Shown here in pieces: positions 26,370 through 35,613 of a stretch of 64,000 nt of DNA (within the stretch, counting starts at the first letter, position 1; each line of letters begins with the position of its first letter). The notes beneath the pieces were generated by a model that saw only the letters and a program-made list of their open reading frames with translations, was not told the origin of the DNA and did no database searches. Position numbers and translations under genes: made by a program. This DNA is from Rhodanobacter sp. A1T4. Lineage in GTDB: Bacteria; Pseudomonadota; Gammaproteobacteria; Xanthomonadales; Rhodanobacteraceae. Location: NCBI RefSeq assembly GCF_014207185.1, contig NZ_JACHCP010000004.1:470258-534257 (forward strand), written 5' to 3'.

Positions 26370-26794
26370 CGGAGTTCCTTCTTAGGATAGAAGACGCTGA
26401 CACTTAATCCACGACACGACCCTGGTTTATCGCTGCCAGGCGGCATCGCTTCCGGTCAGGCTGTAAGCGCTACATCAAGAAATACCCTATAAGCGGCGAA
26501 ACACGTCCCCCCTGTCGTTCGGTGCCACGCCTCGTCGCAAATTACCGCAGTCCGGTGTGAAAGTGGGCAAGGCTGAAGTCGAAAGTTCTTGCGAAATTGT
26601 CCGTGCCGGGAGAAGTCTGCGTTTTCAACGGGACAGGCAGCGATGGCGGCATCACGGCGTGATGCGCAATACCGTCGATGCCATCAGAACCCCTGCCATA
26701 AACATGAATTCCTTAATTTGACCCGAATTTGTAATATGCGTCGCCCGCATGCATGAGGCGGCGGGCTGGAAGCAACAACACAGGGGAAACATAA
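26370..26794. other. 425-bp intergenic region between divergent genes
   Basis: This region separates the sedolisin gene (minus) from the beta-barrel gene (plus), so it must carry both promoters. A TAATAT sequence at 26732-26737 could be a -10 box for the barrel gene, but I see no convincing -35 box at the right distance. GCCCGC and GCGGGC near 26743-26766 could form a short hairpin in the leader. I see no RNA gene or repeat. Confidence 0.4.
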
Positions 26795-27379
26795 ATGAAG
26801 CAGATTCAAATGATCGCCGTTGCTGGCGTGCTGGCGGCTGTCTCGGGTAGCGCTTTGGCCACCGATCAGGGAGCATTTTTCATCAACGGCAATCTTGGCC
26901 AGTCGACATATCACGAAAGCGGATTCAACGACAACACGGACACCAGCGGTGCGATTCGCGCCGGCTACAGCTGGCAGAGCTACAAGGTCGATTTCGGCGT
27001 GGAAGCCGGCTATGTCGGTCTGGGTACGGCCACAACCAATCTGTCCACGGGTCTGCCGGGTGTGACCGAGAAATTCAGCGTGAAAGTCAAGGGGCCGCTG
27101 GTGGGTCTGAACATCAAGTACAAGTTCGAGAACCAGATGTTTGTCTCCGCGCGCGGAGGTCTTTTTCATTCATCGGTAGATGCCAACGTCGAAGACTTCG
27201 GTTCGGAGCGTTTCCATGGCAACGGCGGTTATGTCGGTGCCGCGGTGGGCTACGATTTCAACCAGCATTTCAGCCTGGGTCTGGCGTACGACGGTTATCA
27301 CGCTCGTATCAATAGCGGCGAAGTGAAAGGCAACGAGAGCATTGGCGTGTATTCCGGTTTTGCTGAATACCGCTTCTAA
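26795..27379 (+). CDS. outer-membrane beta-barrel protein
   Basis: This is a 194-residue protein. A clear signal peptide (MKQIQMIAVAGVLAAVSGSALA) is followed by alternating amphipathic strands typical of an eight-stranded OmpA/OmpW-like barrel, ending in the aromatic GVYSGFAEYRF that the BAM complex recognises. Glycine-aromatic strand patterns (FINGNLGQSTYHES, GYVGAAVGYDF) support this. A good ribosome binding site (AGGGGAAAC) precedes the ATG, and a strong terminator follows, so it is monocistronic. Its precise role (porin-like, adhesion or structural) is unknown. Confidence 0.75.
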   Translation: MKQIQMIAVAGVLAAVSGSALATDQGAFFINGNLGQSTYHESGFNDNTDTSGAIRAGYSWQSYKVDFGVEAGYVGLGTATTNLSTGLPGVTEKFSVKVKGPLVGLNIKYKFENQMFVSARGGLFHSSVDANVEDFGSERFHGNGGYVGAAVGYDFNQHFSLGLAYDGYHARINSGEVKGNESIGVYSGFAEYRF

Positions 27380-27393
27380 GGCAGCGTCTTTGT

Positions 27394-27433
27394 AAAAACA
27401 ACAGCGGCCGCATTCGCGGCCGTTGTTGTTTTT
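27394..27433 (+). terminator. bidirectional rho-independent terminator
   Basis: AAAAACAACAGCGGCCG (27394-27410) pairs with CGGCCGTTGTTGTTTTT (27417-27433): 17 base pairs including one G-T wobble, with a six-base loop and T-run. It ends the barrel gene, and its symmetry would also serve the converging phzF-like gene. Confidence 0.9.
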
Positions 27434-27459
27434 AACCTGGTTGTGAATGCACAGCCGGT

Positions 27460-28341
27460 TCAGTTCAGCCGTAGTTCTCCGTGTACGCCGATCACACAGG
27501 CGCCGCCAATCGTGATCGCCGATGTGGTGATATCGACGTTGACTTCCACGAGGCCATTGCGGCCCACCTCGCGGCCCTGGCTTGCGCGATAGCGTTGGCC
27601 ATAAGCGGCGAGTCCGTTCGTTTCCTGCAGATACGCCGCTATCGCAGCATTTGCGCTGCCGGTGACGGGATCTTCGGGCATGCCGTCAGCTGGGCAGAAT
27701 GCGCGCACGGCCATCGCGGTATTACTGTTGTGCTCGCGCCCGAATACGCAGGCACCGACGGCGGGCACACGCTCGCAGATCGCTGCGATGGCAGGTAAAT
27801 CTGGACTTAGCGCGCGCACAATGCCGGCCTCGTCGAGATCGCAGACTATCCATACGGGGCCGTTGTTGACCTTGCGTATCGCTGCTGCGTTCACCGGTGT
27901 GTGCAAGGCATCAGCCACGCGATTTGCAAACGCTTCATCGCAGCGACCGATCGTTGCGGATGGCGCCTGTACATGGATGATGCGCGATGCGCCTTCGCCG
28001 TCGACCCGCACGGGCAACAGCCCGGCCGCGCATTCCTGCACCAGCGAGCGCTTGCCGATCCGGACCTTGCCCGATTCGATCGCCACATAGGCGCTGCCCA
28101 CGCTGGGATGCCCGGCGAAGGGCAGTTCCTGCCGGGTGGTAAAAATGCGCACGCGATAGTCTGCGTGTGGCTGTGTCGGAGTCAGCAGAAAGGCGGTTTC
28201 GGAGAGGTTGGTCCAGCGCGCGATGCGCTGCATGGTATCGGTATCCAGCCCGTCAGCATCGATCACCACGGCCAGCGGATTGCCGTCGAACAGTCGGCCG
28301 GAAAAGACGTCGAGCTGGGTGTATTGGAAACGACGGGGCAT
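27460..28341 (-). CDS. PhzF-family isomerase-like protein
   Basis: This is a 293-residue protein with the two-lobed DapF/PhzF fold. Characteristic segments are DVFSGRLFDGNPLAVV, the catalytic Glu region NLSETAFLL, PFAGHPSVGSAYVA, and GMPEDPVTGSANAAIAAYL. PhzF itself isomerises a phenazine precursor, but most family members lie outside phenazine clusters, as here (no other phz genes), and their substrates are unknown. I start it at ATG 28341; the frame upstream to 28605 lies in the divergent promoter region. It converges on the barrel gene and is divergent from fumarase. Confidence 0.88.
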   Translation of the reverse strand: MPRRFQYTQLDVFSGRLFDGNPLAVVIDADGLDTDTMQRIARWTNLSETAFLLTPTQPHADYRVRIFTTRQELPFAGHPSVGSAYVAIESGKVRIGKRSLVQECAAGLLPVRVDGEGASRIIHVQAPSATIGRCDEAFANRVADALHTPVNAAAIRKVNNGPVWIVCDLDEAGIVRALSPDLPAIAAICERVPAVGACVFGREHNSNTAMAVRAFCPADGMPEDPVTGSANAAIAAYLQETNGLAAYGQRYRASQGREVGRNGLVEVNVDITTSAITIGGACVIGVHGELRLN

Positions 28342-28546
28342 GGCGATGACGGTTGTGGGGAAAGGCTCGGAACCATGCCACTGGCACGCCTTGAGTGGCA
28401 AGCGCCCCGCCCTTGCCACCACACAGTCAGATTCGGATGGCCCGCTTGCGGCACAATAGGCGGGTGGTGCGCGGCAGATCACGCCGGCGCATGGCACCTT
28501 TTCCATCAACGTTGGCCAGTACCGGCCAACCACCAAAAGCCGCCCC

Positions 28547-30061
28547 ATGACCATCATCAAGCAAGACGATCTGATCCAGTCCGTTGCCGATGCGTTGCAG
28601 TACATCAGCTACTACCACCCAGTCGACTACATCAAGGGGCTCGCTGCTGCCTATGAGCGCGAAGAAAGCCCTGCCGCCAAAGACGCGATGGCGCAGATCC
28701 TGATCAACTCGCGCATGGCCGCCGAAGGGCATCGACCGTTGTGCCAGGACACCGGCATCGTGACGGTGTTCATCAAGCTCGGCATGAACGTGCAGTGGGA
28801 CGCGACGATGTCGCTGGACGACATGATCAACGAGGGCGTGCGCCGTGCCTACAACGACCCGGACAATAAGCTGCGTGCCAGCATCCTGGCCGACCCGGCC
28901 GGCAAGCGCATCAACACGAAAGACAACACGCCGGCGGTGATCAACGTCAGCATCGTGCCGGGCGACAAGCTCGATGTCATCGTCGCGGCCAAGGGCGGTG
29001 GTTCCGAGGCGAAGTCGAAGTTCGCCATGCTCAACCCGTCCGACTCCATCGTTGACTGGGTGCTGAAGACGGTGCCGACGATGGGCGCGGGCTGGTGCCC
29101 GCCGGGCATGCTGGGCATCGGCATCGGCGGCACGGCCGAAAAGGCGATGCTGATGGCGAAAGAGGCGCTGATGGAGCCGATCGACATCCAGGAGCTGATT
29201 GCACGCGGTGCGAGCAATCGCGGCGAAGAGCTGCGCGTCGAACTGTACGACAAGGTCAACGCGCTGGGCATTGGCGCGCAGGGTCTGGGCGGACTCACCA
29301 CCGTGCTCGATATCAAGGTAAAGGAATACCCGACCCATGCGGCGAACCTGCCCGTGGCGCTGATCCCAAACTGCGCGGCTACGCGCCATGCGCACTTCAC
29401 GCTGGACGGTTCTGGCCCGGTGATGCTCGATCCGCCATCGCTGGAAGACTGGCCGAAGCTTACCTACGACACCTCGAAGGGTCGTCGCGTCGACCTGGAC
29501 ACCGTGACCAAGGAAGACGTCGCCAGCTGGAAACCCGGCGATGTGCTCCTGCTCAACGGCAAGCTGTTGACCGGTCGCGATGCGGCACACAAGCGCATGG
29601 TCGAGATGTTGAACAAGGGCGAGGCGTTGCCGGTCGATTTCAAGGGGCGCTTCATTTACTACGTCGGCCCGGTCGACCCGGTACGCGACGAAGTGGTCGG
29701 TCCCGCGGGTCCGACCACAGCGACGCGCATGGACAAGTTCACCGAACAGGTGCTTGCCGAAACCGGTTTGCTTGGCATGGTTGGCAAGGCCGAGCGTGGC
29801 CCGGCCGCCATCGAGGCGATCAAGAAACACCAGTCGGTGTATCTAATGGCGGTGGGTGGCGCGGCCTATCTCGTTTCCAAGGCAATCAAGGCCTCGCGGG
29901 TGGTCGGTTTTGCCGATCTCGGCATGGAGGCGATTTACGAGTTCACCGTGCAGGACATGCCGGTCACCGTGGCGGTCGATTCGCTCGGCAGCTCGGTGCA
30001 CCAGACGGGGCCGAAGGAATGGCAGGCGAAGATCGGGCGAATTCCCGTCGCGGTGGTGTAA
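28547..30061 (+). CDS. class I fumarate hydratase (iron-sulfur fumarase)
   Basis: This is a 504-residue fumarase that converts fumarate to malate in the citric acid cycle using an oxygen-sensitive [4Fe-4S] cluster. The three ligand Cys are in CQDTGIVTVF, LIPNCAATRHAHF and GWCPPGMLGIGIGG. The N-terminal alpha domain and C-terminal beta domain (YYVGPVDPVRDEVVGPAGPTTATRMDKF) are fused in one chain, as in E. coli FumA/FumB. The length is typical. The gene has its own upstream region (205 bases to the divergent phzF-like gene). Confidence 0.95.
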   Translation: MTIIKQDDLIQSVADALQYISYYHPVDYIKGLAAAYEREESPAAKDAMAQILINSRMAAEGHRPLCQDTGIVTVFIKLGMNVQWDATMSLDDMINEGVRRAYNDPDNKLRASILADPAGKRINTKDNTPAVINVSIVPGDKLDVIVAAKGGGSEAKSKFAMLNPSDSIVDWVLKTVPTMGAGWCPPGMLGIGIGGTAEKAMLMAKEALMEPIDIQELIARGASNRGEELRVELYDKVNALGIGAQGLGGLTTVLDIKVKEYPTHAANLPVALIPNCAATRHAHFTLDGSGPVMLDPPSLEDWPKLTYDTSKGRRVDLDTVTKEDVASWKPGDVLLLNGKLLTGRDAAHKRMVEMLNKGEALPVDFKGRFIYYVGPVDPVRDEVVGPAGPTTATRMDKFTEQVLAETGLLGMVGKAERGPAAIEAIKKHQSVYLMAVGGAAYLVSKAIKASRVVGFADLGMEAIYEFTVQDMPVTVAVDSLGSSVHQTGPKEWQAKIGRIPVAVV

Positions 30062-30063
30062 GC

Positions 30064-30120
30064 GTTTGGATGGATTTCCATGGCAGAGTTCTATGGAAGT
30101 CTAAACGTCTAAACATCCAA
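30064..30120 (+). promoter_or_regulatory. structured leader upstream of lysAC with tandem 8-bp repeats
   Basis: GTCTAAAC occurs twice in tandem (30099-30106 and 30107-30114). Around it are nested inverted repeats: TTGGATG (30067-30073) with CATCCAA (30114-30120), and TTCCAT (30076-30081) with ATGGAA (30093-30098). Tandem 8-bp units resembling AGACGTCT are the binding layout of MetJ, and aspartokinase genes are classic methionine/lysine-regulated targets. Whether this is an operator, an RNA structure or a terminator for fumarase is not decided by sequence alone. Confidence 0.35.
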
Positions 30121-30200
30121 TAATCAAAGACCATTGCCATTTTCGTTCTGCAGCGCAACACTGGCTGGATGACTTTTTCCCTCGCTGACAACCAACGCCC

Positions 30201-32825
30201 GTGACCCAGACCAATCTTGTACCTTTGCCTGTGGGCGCCCCCTGGATCGTGATGAAGTTCGGGGGCACCAGCGTGGCGACGCTGCCACGCTGGCAGAACA
30301 TTCTCGAACTGGTTGCCAGTCGTCGTGCCGAGGGCGCGCGTGTGCTGGTGGTGGTGTCCGCACTGACCGGCATCACCGATGCGCTGAAGAATCTCTGTGT
30401 ACAGACCACATCGGATGCGCGTATCGACTCGGCGCAGGCCATCGCGCAGCGCCATCACGATCTGCTGGAACACATGCAGTTGGGCCTGCCCGACACGCTG
30501 GCGGCGAGGCTGCATGATCTCGCGGGTCTTGCTGCTCACGGCAGTGGTGATCTGGCTTGGCAGGCGCAAGTGCAGGCGCATGGCGAGCTGATGTCCAGCG
30601 CGCTCGGCGCGGCCTTTCTCAGCGCGAATGGCTTGGCAACCGAATGGCTGGACGCGCGCGAGTGTCTGGAGGCGGTCACCCTGCCGAACCAGAACGAACG
30701 CACGCGGCTGCTTTCAGCCATTGTCGATTCGCAGCCGGATCCGGTATTGGCAGCCCATCTCGCTGCACGCGGTGATGTGTTCATCACCCAGGGTTTCATC
30801 GCGCGTGAAGGCGTCGATCCGGACGATGCATCGAACAAGGGCGGTCGCACCGTGTTGCTGGGTCGCGGCGGCTCGGATACCTCGGCGTCGTATTTCGGTG
30901 CACTGCTCAAGGCCCTGCGGGTGGAAATCTGGACCGACGTGGCCGGCATGTTTACCGCCAACCCGCGGCAAGTGCCGGGTGCGCGCCTGCTGCGGCGGCT
31001 CGATTACGAAGAGGCGCAGGAAATCGCCACTACTGGTGCCAAGGTGCTGCATCCACGTTGCCTTTCGCCGTTGCGCCTGCCGCGTGTGCCGCTGCTGATC
31101 AAGGACACCAATCGACCGGAGCTGGCCGGCACGCGGATCGGGCCGGAGCTGCGCGAGGAAGCGGCGAGCATCAAGGCGATCAGCACGCGCAAAGGCATCA
31201 CCCTGGTGTCGATGGAGTCGGTCGGCATGTGGCAGCAGGTCGGCTTTCTGGCCGACGTATTCAACCAGTTCAAGCAGCACGGCCTGTCGGTGGACCTGAT
31301 CGGCTCGGCCGAGACCAACGTGACCGTGTCGCTGGACCCTACGGAAAACCTGCTCGATTCCGATGTTCTGGCCGCGCTGGCCACCGATTTGGCCAAGGTC
31401 TGCCGGGTCAAGGTGATTGCGCCATGCGCAGCGGTGACCATGGTGGGACGCGGCATGCGCTCAATGCTGCATCGGTTGAATCCGGTAATGGCCGAATTCG
31501 GCCAGCATCGCGTACACATGATTTCGCAGTCGTCGAACAACCTCAACCTGACCTTCGTGGTCGATGAAAATGTCGTGGACGACTTGCTGCCGCAGCTGCA
31601 CGAGCAACTGGTGCGCGCCGGCGCCATGCGCACCGACGATGCCGACCTGTTCGGTCCGACCTGGGAGCGGCTCTACGGTGCCGAGGCCGCAGCGCATGAT
31701 GAAGCGTGGTGGTTGCACGCACGCACGCAGCTGATGCAACTGGCTGAGCAGCGCAGCCCTCGCTATGTCTATCACCTAGGCACCGTACGGGAACGCGCTC
31801 GTGCTTTGAAGGCCAAGCTGCCAGTGGATCGCCTGTTCTATGCGATCAAGGCCAACTCGCATCCGGCGATCCTGCGCGTTCTGGCGGAGGAAGGGCTGGG
31901 GCTGGAGTGTGTGTCGCCAGGCGAACTGGCGCGTGTTGCCGAGACCGTGCCTGCCTCGACACCGAGGTTGTTCACGCCCAACTTCGCGCCGCGCAGTGAC
32001 TACCGCGATGCGCTGGAGGCTGGTGTGATGGTGACGCTGGACTCGCTGCATCCGATGGAGCACTGGGTCGAAACGTTCGACGGCCACGACATCAGCCTAC
32101 GCATCGATCTGGGTCGCGGCTCAGGCCACCACGATAAGGTGCGTACCGGAGGCAGTACCAGCAAGTTTGGCCTGCCACTGGATCAGCTCGATGCCTTCGT
32201 GCACCTGGCTACCGCACGTCACGCGCGTATCGTCGGCTTGCATGCACACCTGGGCTCGGGCGTGTTGGAGCCGGGCCATTGGGCTGAGGTTTACGCGCAG
32301 CTGGCCAGTCTCGCCGAGCGAATTCCTTCGGTGGAGTTTCTCAATATCGGCGGTGGCCTCGGGGTGCCATCGCATCCCGGCGAGCAGCCGCTGGATCTCG
32401 ATGCCGTCGGTGAAGCGCTGGTCGAGGTGAAGCGGCTGTATCCACGCTACCAGTTGTGGATGGAACCGGGCCGTTTTCTGGTGGCCGAGGCGGGTGTGCT
32501 GCTGGCCAAGGTCACCCAGCTCAAGGGCAAGGGCAGCTGGCGCTATCTGGGCGTGGATGCGGGCATGCACAACCTGATCCGTCCCGCGCTGTACGACGCC
32601 TGGCACGAAATCGTCAATCTCACTCGCTTCAACGAGCCAGCCACGGCGATGTACCAGGTCGTGGGGCCAATCTGTGAATCCGGCGACGTGCTGGGCAATG
32701 ATCGCCGCCTGCCGGAAAGCCATGAGGGTGATGTGGTGCTGATTGCCACCACCGGCGCCTACGGCCAAGTGATGTCCTCGCCATATAATCTGCGTGGTCC
32801 GGCAGAAGAGATCATTCTTGATTGA
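30201..32825 (+). CDS. lysAC: bifunctional aspartate kinase / diaminopimelate decarboxylase
   Basis: This is an 874-residue fusion of the first and last enzymes of lysine synthesis. Residues 1 to about 460 are aspartokinase: KFGGTSVATL at the N-terminus, GRGGSDTSASYFGALL near 220, then two ACT regulatory domains (LVSMESVGMW, MVGRGMRSML). Residues about 480-874 are PLP-dependent diaminopimelate decarboxylase: the PLP Lys in FYAIKANSH (near 549), the HAHLGSG segment, EPGRFLVAEAG, and CESGDVLG. The fusion is known from Xanthomonadaceae. It starts with GTG. Meso-DAP and lysine made here feed peptidoglycan and protein; murL and murD2 lie just downstream. Confidence 0.96.
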   Translation: MTQTNLVPLPVGAPWIVMKFGGTSVATLPRWQNILELVASRRAEGARVLVVVSALTGITDALKNLCVQTTSDARIDSAQAIAQRHHDLLEHMQLGLPDTLAARLHDLAGLAAHGSGDLAWQAQVQAHGELMSSALGAAFLSANGLATEWLDARECLEAVTLPNQNERTRLLSAIVDSQPDPVLAAHLAARGDVFITQGFIAREGVDPDDASNKGGRTVLLGRGGSDTSASYFGALLKALRVEIWTDVAGMFTANPRQVPGARLLRRLDYEEAQEIATTGAKVLHPRCLSPLRLPRVPLLIKDTNRPELAGTRIGPELREEAASIKAISTRKGITLVSMESVGMWQQVGFLADVFNQFKQHGLSVDLIGSAETNVTVSLDPTENLLDSDVLAALATDLAKVCRVKVIAPCAAVTMVGRGMRSMLHRLNPVMAEFGQHRVHMISQSSNNLNLTFVVDENVVDDLLPQLHEQLVRAGAMRTDDADLFGPTWERLYGAEAAAHDEAWWLHARTQLMQLAEQRSPRYVYHLGTVRERARALKAKLPVDRLFYAIKANSHPAILRVLAEEGLGLECVSPGELARVAETVPASTPRLFTPNFAPRSDYRDALEAGVMVTLDSLHPMEHWVETFDGHDISLRIDLGRGSGHHDKVRTGGSTSKFGLPLDQLDAFVHLATARHARIVGLHAHLGSGVLEPGHWAEVYAQLASLAERIPSVEFLNIGGGLGVPSHPGEQPLDLDAVGEALVEVKRLYPRYQLWMEPGRFLVAEAGVLLAKVTQLKGKGSWRYLGVDAGMHNLIRPALYDAWHEIVNLTRFNEPATAMYQVVGPICESGDVLGNDRRLPESHEGDVVLIATTGAYGQVMSSPYNLRGPAEEIILD

Positions 32826-32855
32826 TGTCGTACTCGGGCTAGGAAACAACAGCAG

Positions 32856-34199
32856 GTGATAAACGTGATTCAACCCCGCCTGACCCAGGTGTTTCGTTTC
32901 GTCCGTCACGCCTATGCCGATGGCGTGGCCGAGCTGGTCTATGCGTTCGATGACGGTGATGAGCTGATCGAGAAGATTTACTTTCCCGATGTGCCGGTGC
33001 TGCCGCCCGAGCGAGCCGAAGCCTTCGGGCGTGCGCTGCAGCTGCTGCACCTGATTGCCGGCGTCAGCTACTACAAGGCAGGCGTGCCGCCAACGATCGA
33101 AGTGGCTGATGGCTCATTGGACGACGCAACCGCCGATGTACTCGATGCGCTGTACCTGCACGGGCTGGCCGAATTCGCGTATCGCAACGCTCTGGATCTG
33201 CGCGGACGCATCATCTTTCCGCGAGGTGGTTCCACACAGTCGGCAGCAGGATCTCTCGGCCTGCCGAAGCGCACCCTGGTGCCGATTGGCGGTGGCAAGG
33301 ATTCGCTGGTGGCAGTTGAGGCGATCAAGGCCATCGGCGGCGAGGCGACCGCGGTATGGGTCGGCAACTCGCCGTTGATCGCGGCCTGCGCCGAGCGTAC
33401 TGGCCTGCCCATGCTCAATATTCAGCGCGAACTTGCACCGGGCCTGTTCGAGTTGAACCGGCTCGGTGCATGGAACGGTCATATCCCGGTGACGGCGGTG
33501 AACTCGGCTATCCTCGCGGCGGCAGCGATTCTCTATGGCTACGATTCCATTGCGTTCGCCAACGAGCGTTCGGCTTCGGTGGCCACGCTGGAGTACGACG
33601 GCCTGCAGGTGAATCACCAGTGGAGCAAGGGCTACGCGTTCGAGCAGCTATTGGGCGACTGGCTGCACACGCACGTTGCTGCCGATCTGGATTACTGCTC
33701 GCTGCTGCGTCCGTATTCGGAGCTGGCAATCACGCGCGCGTTTGCCAAACTTACGCCGTATTTCGACACGTTTTCCAGCTGCAACCGCAACTTCAAGCTG
33801 CTCGGGCCCAAGCCGGCCGATCGCTGGTGCGGGCACTGCCCGAAGTGCCACTTTGTGTTTCTTGCACTGGCGCCGTTCCTTTCCAAGCCACGGCTACTGG
33901 GTATTTTTGGACGCAACCTGCTCGATGACGAAACGCAGTCGGCCGGCTTCGATGCCCTGATGGAGTACCAGGACCACAAGCCGTTCGAATGCGTGGGCGA
34001 AGGTGCCGAGGCGCGTGCCGCAATGTTTGCGCTGAGCCAGCGACCGGAGTGGCAGGAGGATGCACTGGTTGCACGCTTCCGCAGTGAAATTTTGCCGCAG
34101 CTCGATGCCTCACAGCTGGCTTTGGAACCATGGCTGCGGCCGGATACCGAGCATCGCGTGCCGGCACGTTTGCAGCCGGCGCTGGCGACCATCGGCTGA
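32856..34199 (+). CDS. murL: UDP-MurNAc-L-Ala-L-Glu epimerase MurL
   Basis: This is a 447-residue cytoplasmic enzyme that inverts L-Glu to D-Glu on the nucleotide precursor UDP-MurNAc-L-Ala-L-Glu. The ATP-binding PP-loop-like motif PIGGGKDSLVAVEAIK (near residue 148) and the Cys/His motif RWCGHCPKCHFVFLALAPF (near 325) match the MurL family first described in Xanthomonas oryzae. It replaces the glutamate racemase route. GTG is the likely start, with AGGA upstream; the gene follows lysAC by 30 bases. Its stop overlaps the murD2 start (TGATG), so the pair are co-translated. Confidence 0.93.
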   Translation: MINVIQPRLTQVFRFVRHAYADGVAELVYAFDDGDELIEKIYFPDVPVLPPERAEAFGRALQLLHLIAGVSYYKAGVPPTIEVADGSLDDATADVLDALYLHGLAEFAYRNALDLRGRIIFPRGGSTQSAAGSLGLPKRTLVPIGGGKDSLVAVEAIKAIGGEATAVWVGNSPLIAACAERTGLPMLNIQRELAPGLFELNRLGAWNGHIPVTAVNSAILAAAAILYGYDSIAFANERSASVATLEYDGLQVNHQWSKGYAFEQLLGDWLHTHVAADLDYCSLLRPYSELAITRAFAKLTPYFDTFSSCNRNFKLLGPKPADRWCGHCPKCHFVFLALAPFLSKPRLLGIFGRNLLDDETQSAGFDALMEYQDHKPFECVGEGAEARAAMFALSQRPEWQEDALVARFRSEILPQLDASQLALEPWLRPDTEHRVPARLQPALATIG

Positions 34200-35557
34200 T
34201 GCGTATTGCCGAACTGGCGGATCGGCGCGTCGCGGTCTGGGGTTTTGGTCGCGAGGGCCGGGCGACGATCGCCGCGGTGCGCGAGCAATTGCCTCACCTG
34301 CCGCTGACGCTGTATTGCAGTGAATCGGAAATCGACGCTGCGCATCGCTTCGACAATGCACTCATCGTCCGTGGCCAGGAGCCGGATGCTATCGCGTTGA
34401 GTGTTTTTGACGTAGTGGTGAAATCGCCGGGCATTTCCGCATACAAGCCGGCCATCCTCGCCGCGCAGGCGCACGGTACGCAGTTCACCTCGGGTACCGC
34501 GCTGTGGTTTGCGGAAAACCCCGGTGCACACGTGATCGCCGTGACCGGTACCAAGGGCAAGAGCACCACCAGTGCGATGATCGCTCACCTCGCGCGATCG
34601 CTCGGCGTGCGCACGGCGTTGGCCGGCAATATCGGTTTGCCTCTGCTTGAGTTGCGCGGACAATCGGCCGAACTCTGGGTTATCGAGCTGTCCAGTTTCC
34701 AGACCGGCGAAGCCGCCTCGCTGGAGTTGGGCGTCATAACCAGCCTGTACGAAGAGCACCTCGACTGGCACGGCTCGCGCGAGCAGTACGTTATCGACAA
34801 GCTGCGACTGGTCGATGCCTCTCGCCAGCTATTGGTCAATGCGCTGCAGCCCGTGCTGATGGAGCGTACGCAGGAGCATCCGCACCGCTTGCTGTTCGGA
34901 CAGCTATCCGGCTGGCATGTGGCCGATGGTTTTATCCGTCGCGGTGCCGACGAAGTTTTTCCGACCGCCCAGCTCGCTGCGCCCGGTTTGCACAATGCGC
35001 TGAACGCCTGCGCCGCGCTCGCGGCATTGGCTGATATCGGCATGGATGCGCTGGCGGCGGCGCCCTCGCTGGCGAATTTCCTTCCCTTGCCGCATCGCCT
35101 GCAGCCACTGGGTGAACGCAACGGATTTCACTGGATCAACGATTCCATCAGCACCACGCCACAAGCAACGCTGGCCGCTCTGGAAAGCCTGCGCGGTCAG
35201 TCGGTGACGGTACTTGTCGGTGGCTACGATCGCGGTGTCGACTGGACTGCTTTCGTCGAGGCAATGAGCGCCACGCCACCCCATGCGATTATCTGCATGG
35301 GCAGCAATGGCACGCGCATTGAAGCCGCGCTGCGTACCGTTGACGTCCGCTGTTCGATGGTACGTGTCGATGATCTTGCCACTGCGATTGCCGAGGCAGA
35401 AGCGCGAACCAGCAACGGTGGCGTGATTCTGCTCTCGCCCGGCGCACCAAGCTTTGATCAATTCCAGGATTACGCAGAGCGCGGCCGCCGTTTCACCGAG
35501 CTGGCCGGCTTCGATAGTGTGGCTATTACAGGCATCGACGGCTTGGGCATTGGCTAG
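34199..35557 (+). CDS. murD2: UDP-MurNAc-L-alanine--L-glutamate ligase MurD2
   Basis: This is a 452-residue Mur ligase. An N-terminal Rossmann-like domain (VAVWGFGREGRAT) is followed by the ATP-binding domain with VTGTKGKSTTSAMIAH, then LSSFQTGEA and a C-terminal ligase domain. Unlike MurD it adds L-glutamate, whose stereochemistry MurL then inverts; this assignment rests on the strict pairing with murL, since MurD and MurD2 look alike. I start at the ATG sharing one base with the murL stop. A standard murD would be expected in the dcw cluster elsewhere or may be absent. Confidence 0.92.
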   Translation: MRIAELADRRVAVWGFGREGRATIAAVREQLPHLPLTLYCSESEIDAAHRFDNALIVRGQEPDAIALSVFDVVVKSPGISAYKPAILAAQAHGTQFTSGTALWFAENPGAHVIAVTGTKGKSTTSAMIAHLARSLGVRTALAGNIGLPLLELRGQSAELWVIELSSFQTGEAASLELGVITSLYEEHLDWHGSREQYVIDKLRLVDASRQLLVNALQPVLMERTQEHPHRLLFGQLSGWHVADGFIRRGADEVFPTAQLAAPGLHNALNACAALAALADIGMDALAAAPSLANFLPLPHRLQPLGERNGFHWINDSISTTPQATLAALESLRGQSVTVLVGGYDRGVDWTAFVEAMSATPPHAIICMGSNGTRIEAALRTVDVRCSMVRVDDLATAIAEAEARTSNGGVILLSPGAPSFDQFQDYAERGRRFTELAGFDSVAITGIDGLGIG

Positions 35558-35613
35558 CGTAGCGCGCAAACAATAGGTGCGCTTGTCTCGGCACTCTTAT
35601 TGCGACGAGTGAC

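Noticed and set aside
26718..26737. TTGACC...TAATAT promoter before the barrel gene
   Set aside because: The spacing between the two hexamers is only eight bases, too short for a sigma-70 promoter.
28427..29830. 467-codon open frame on the minus strand
   Set aside because: It is antisense to class I fumarase; the peptide is His/Arg/Val-rich without any motif.
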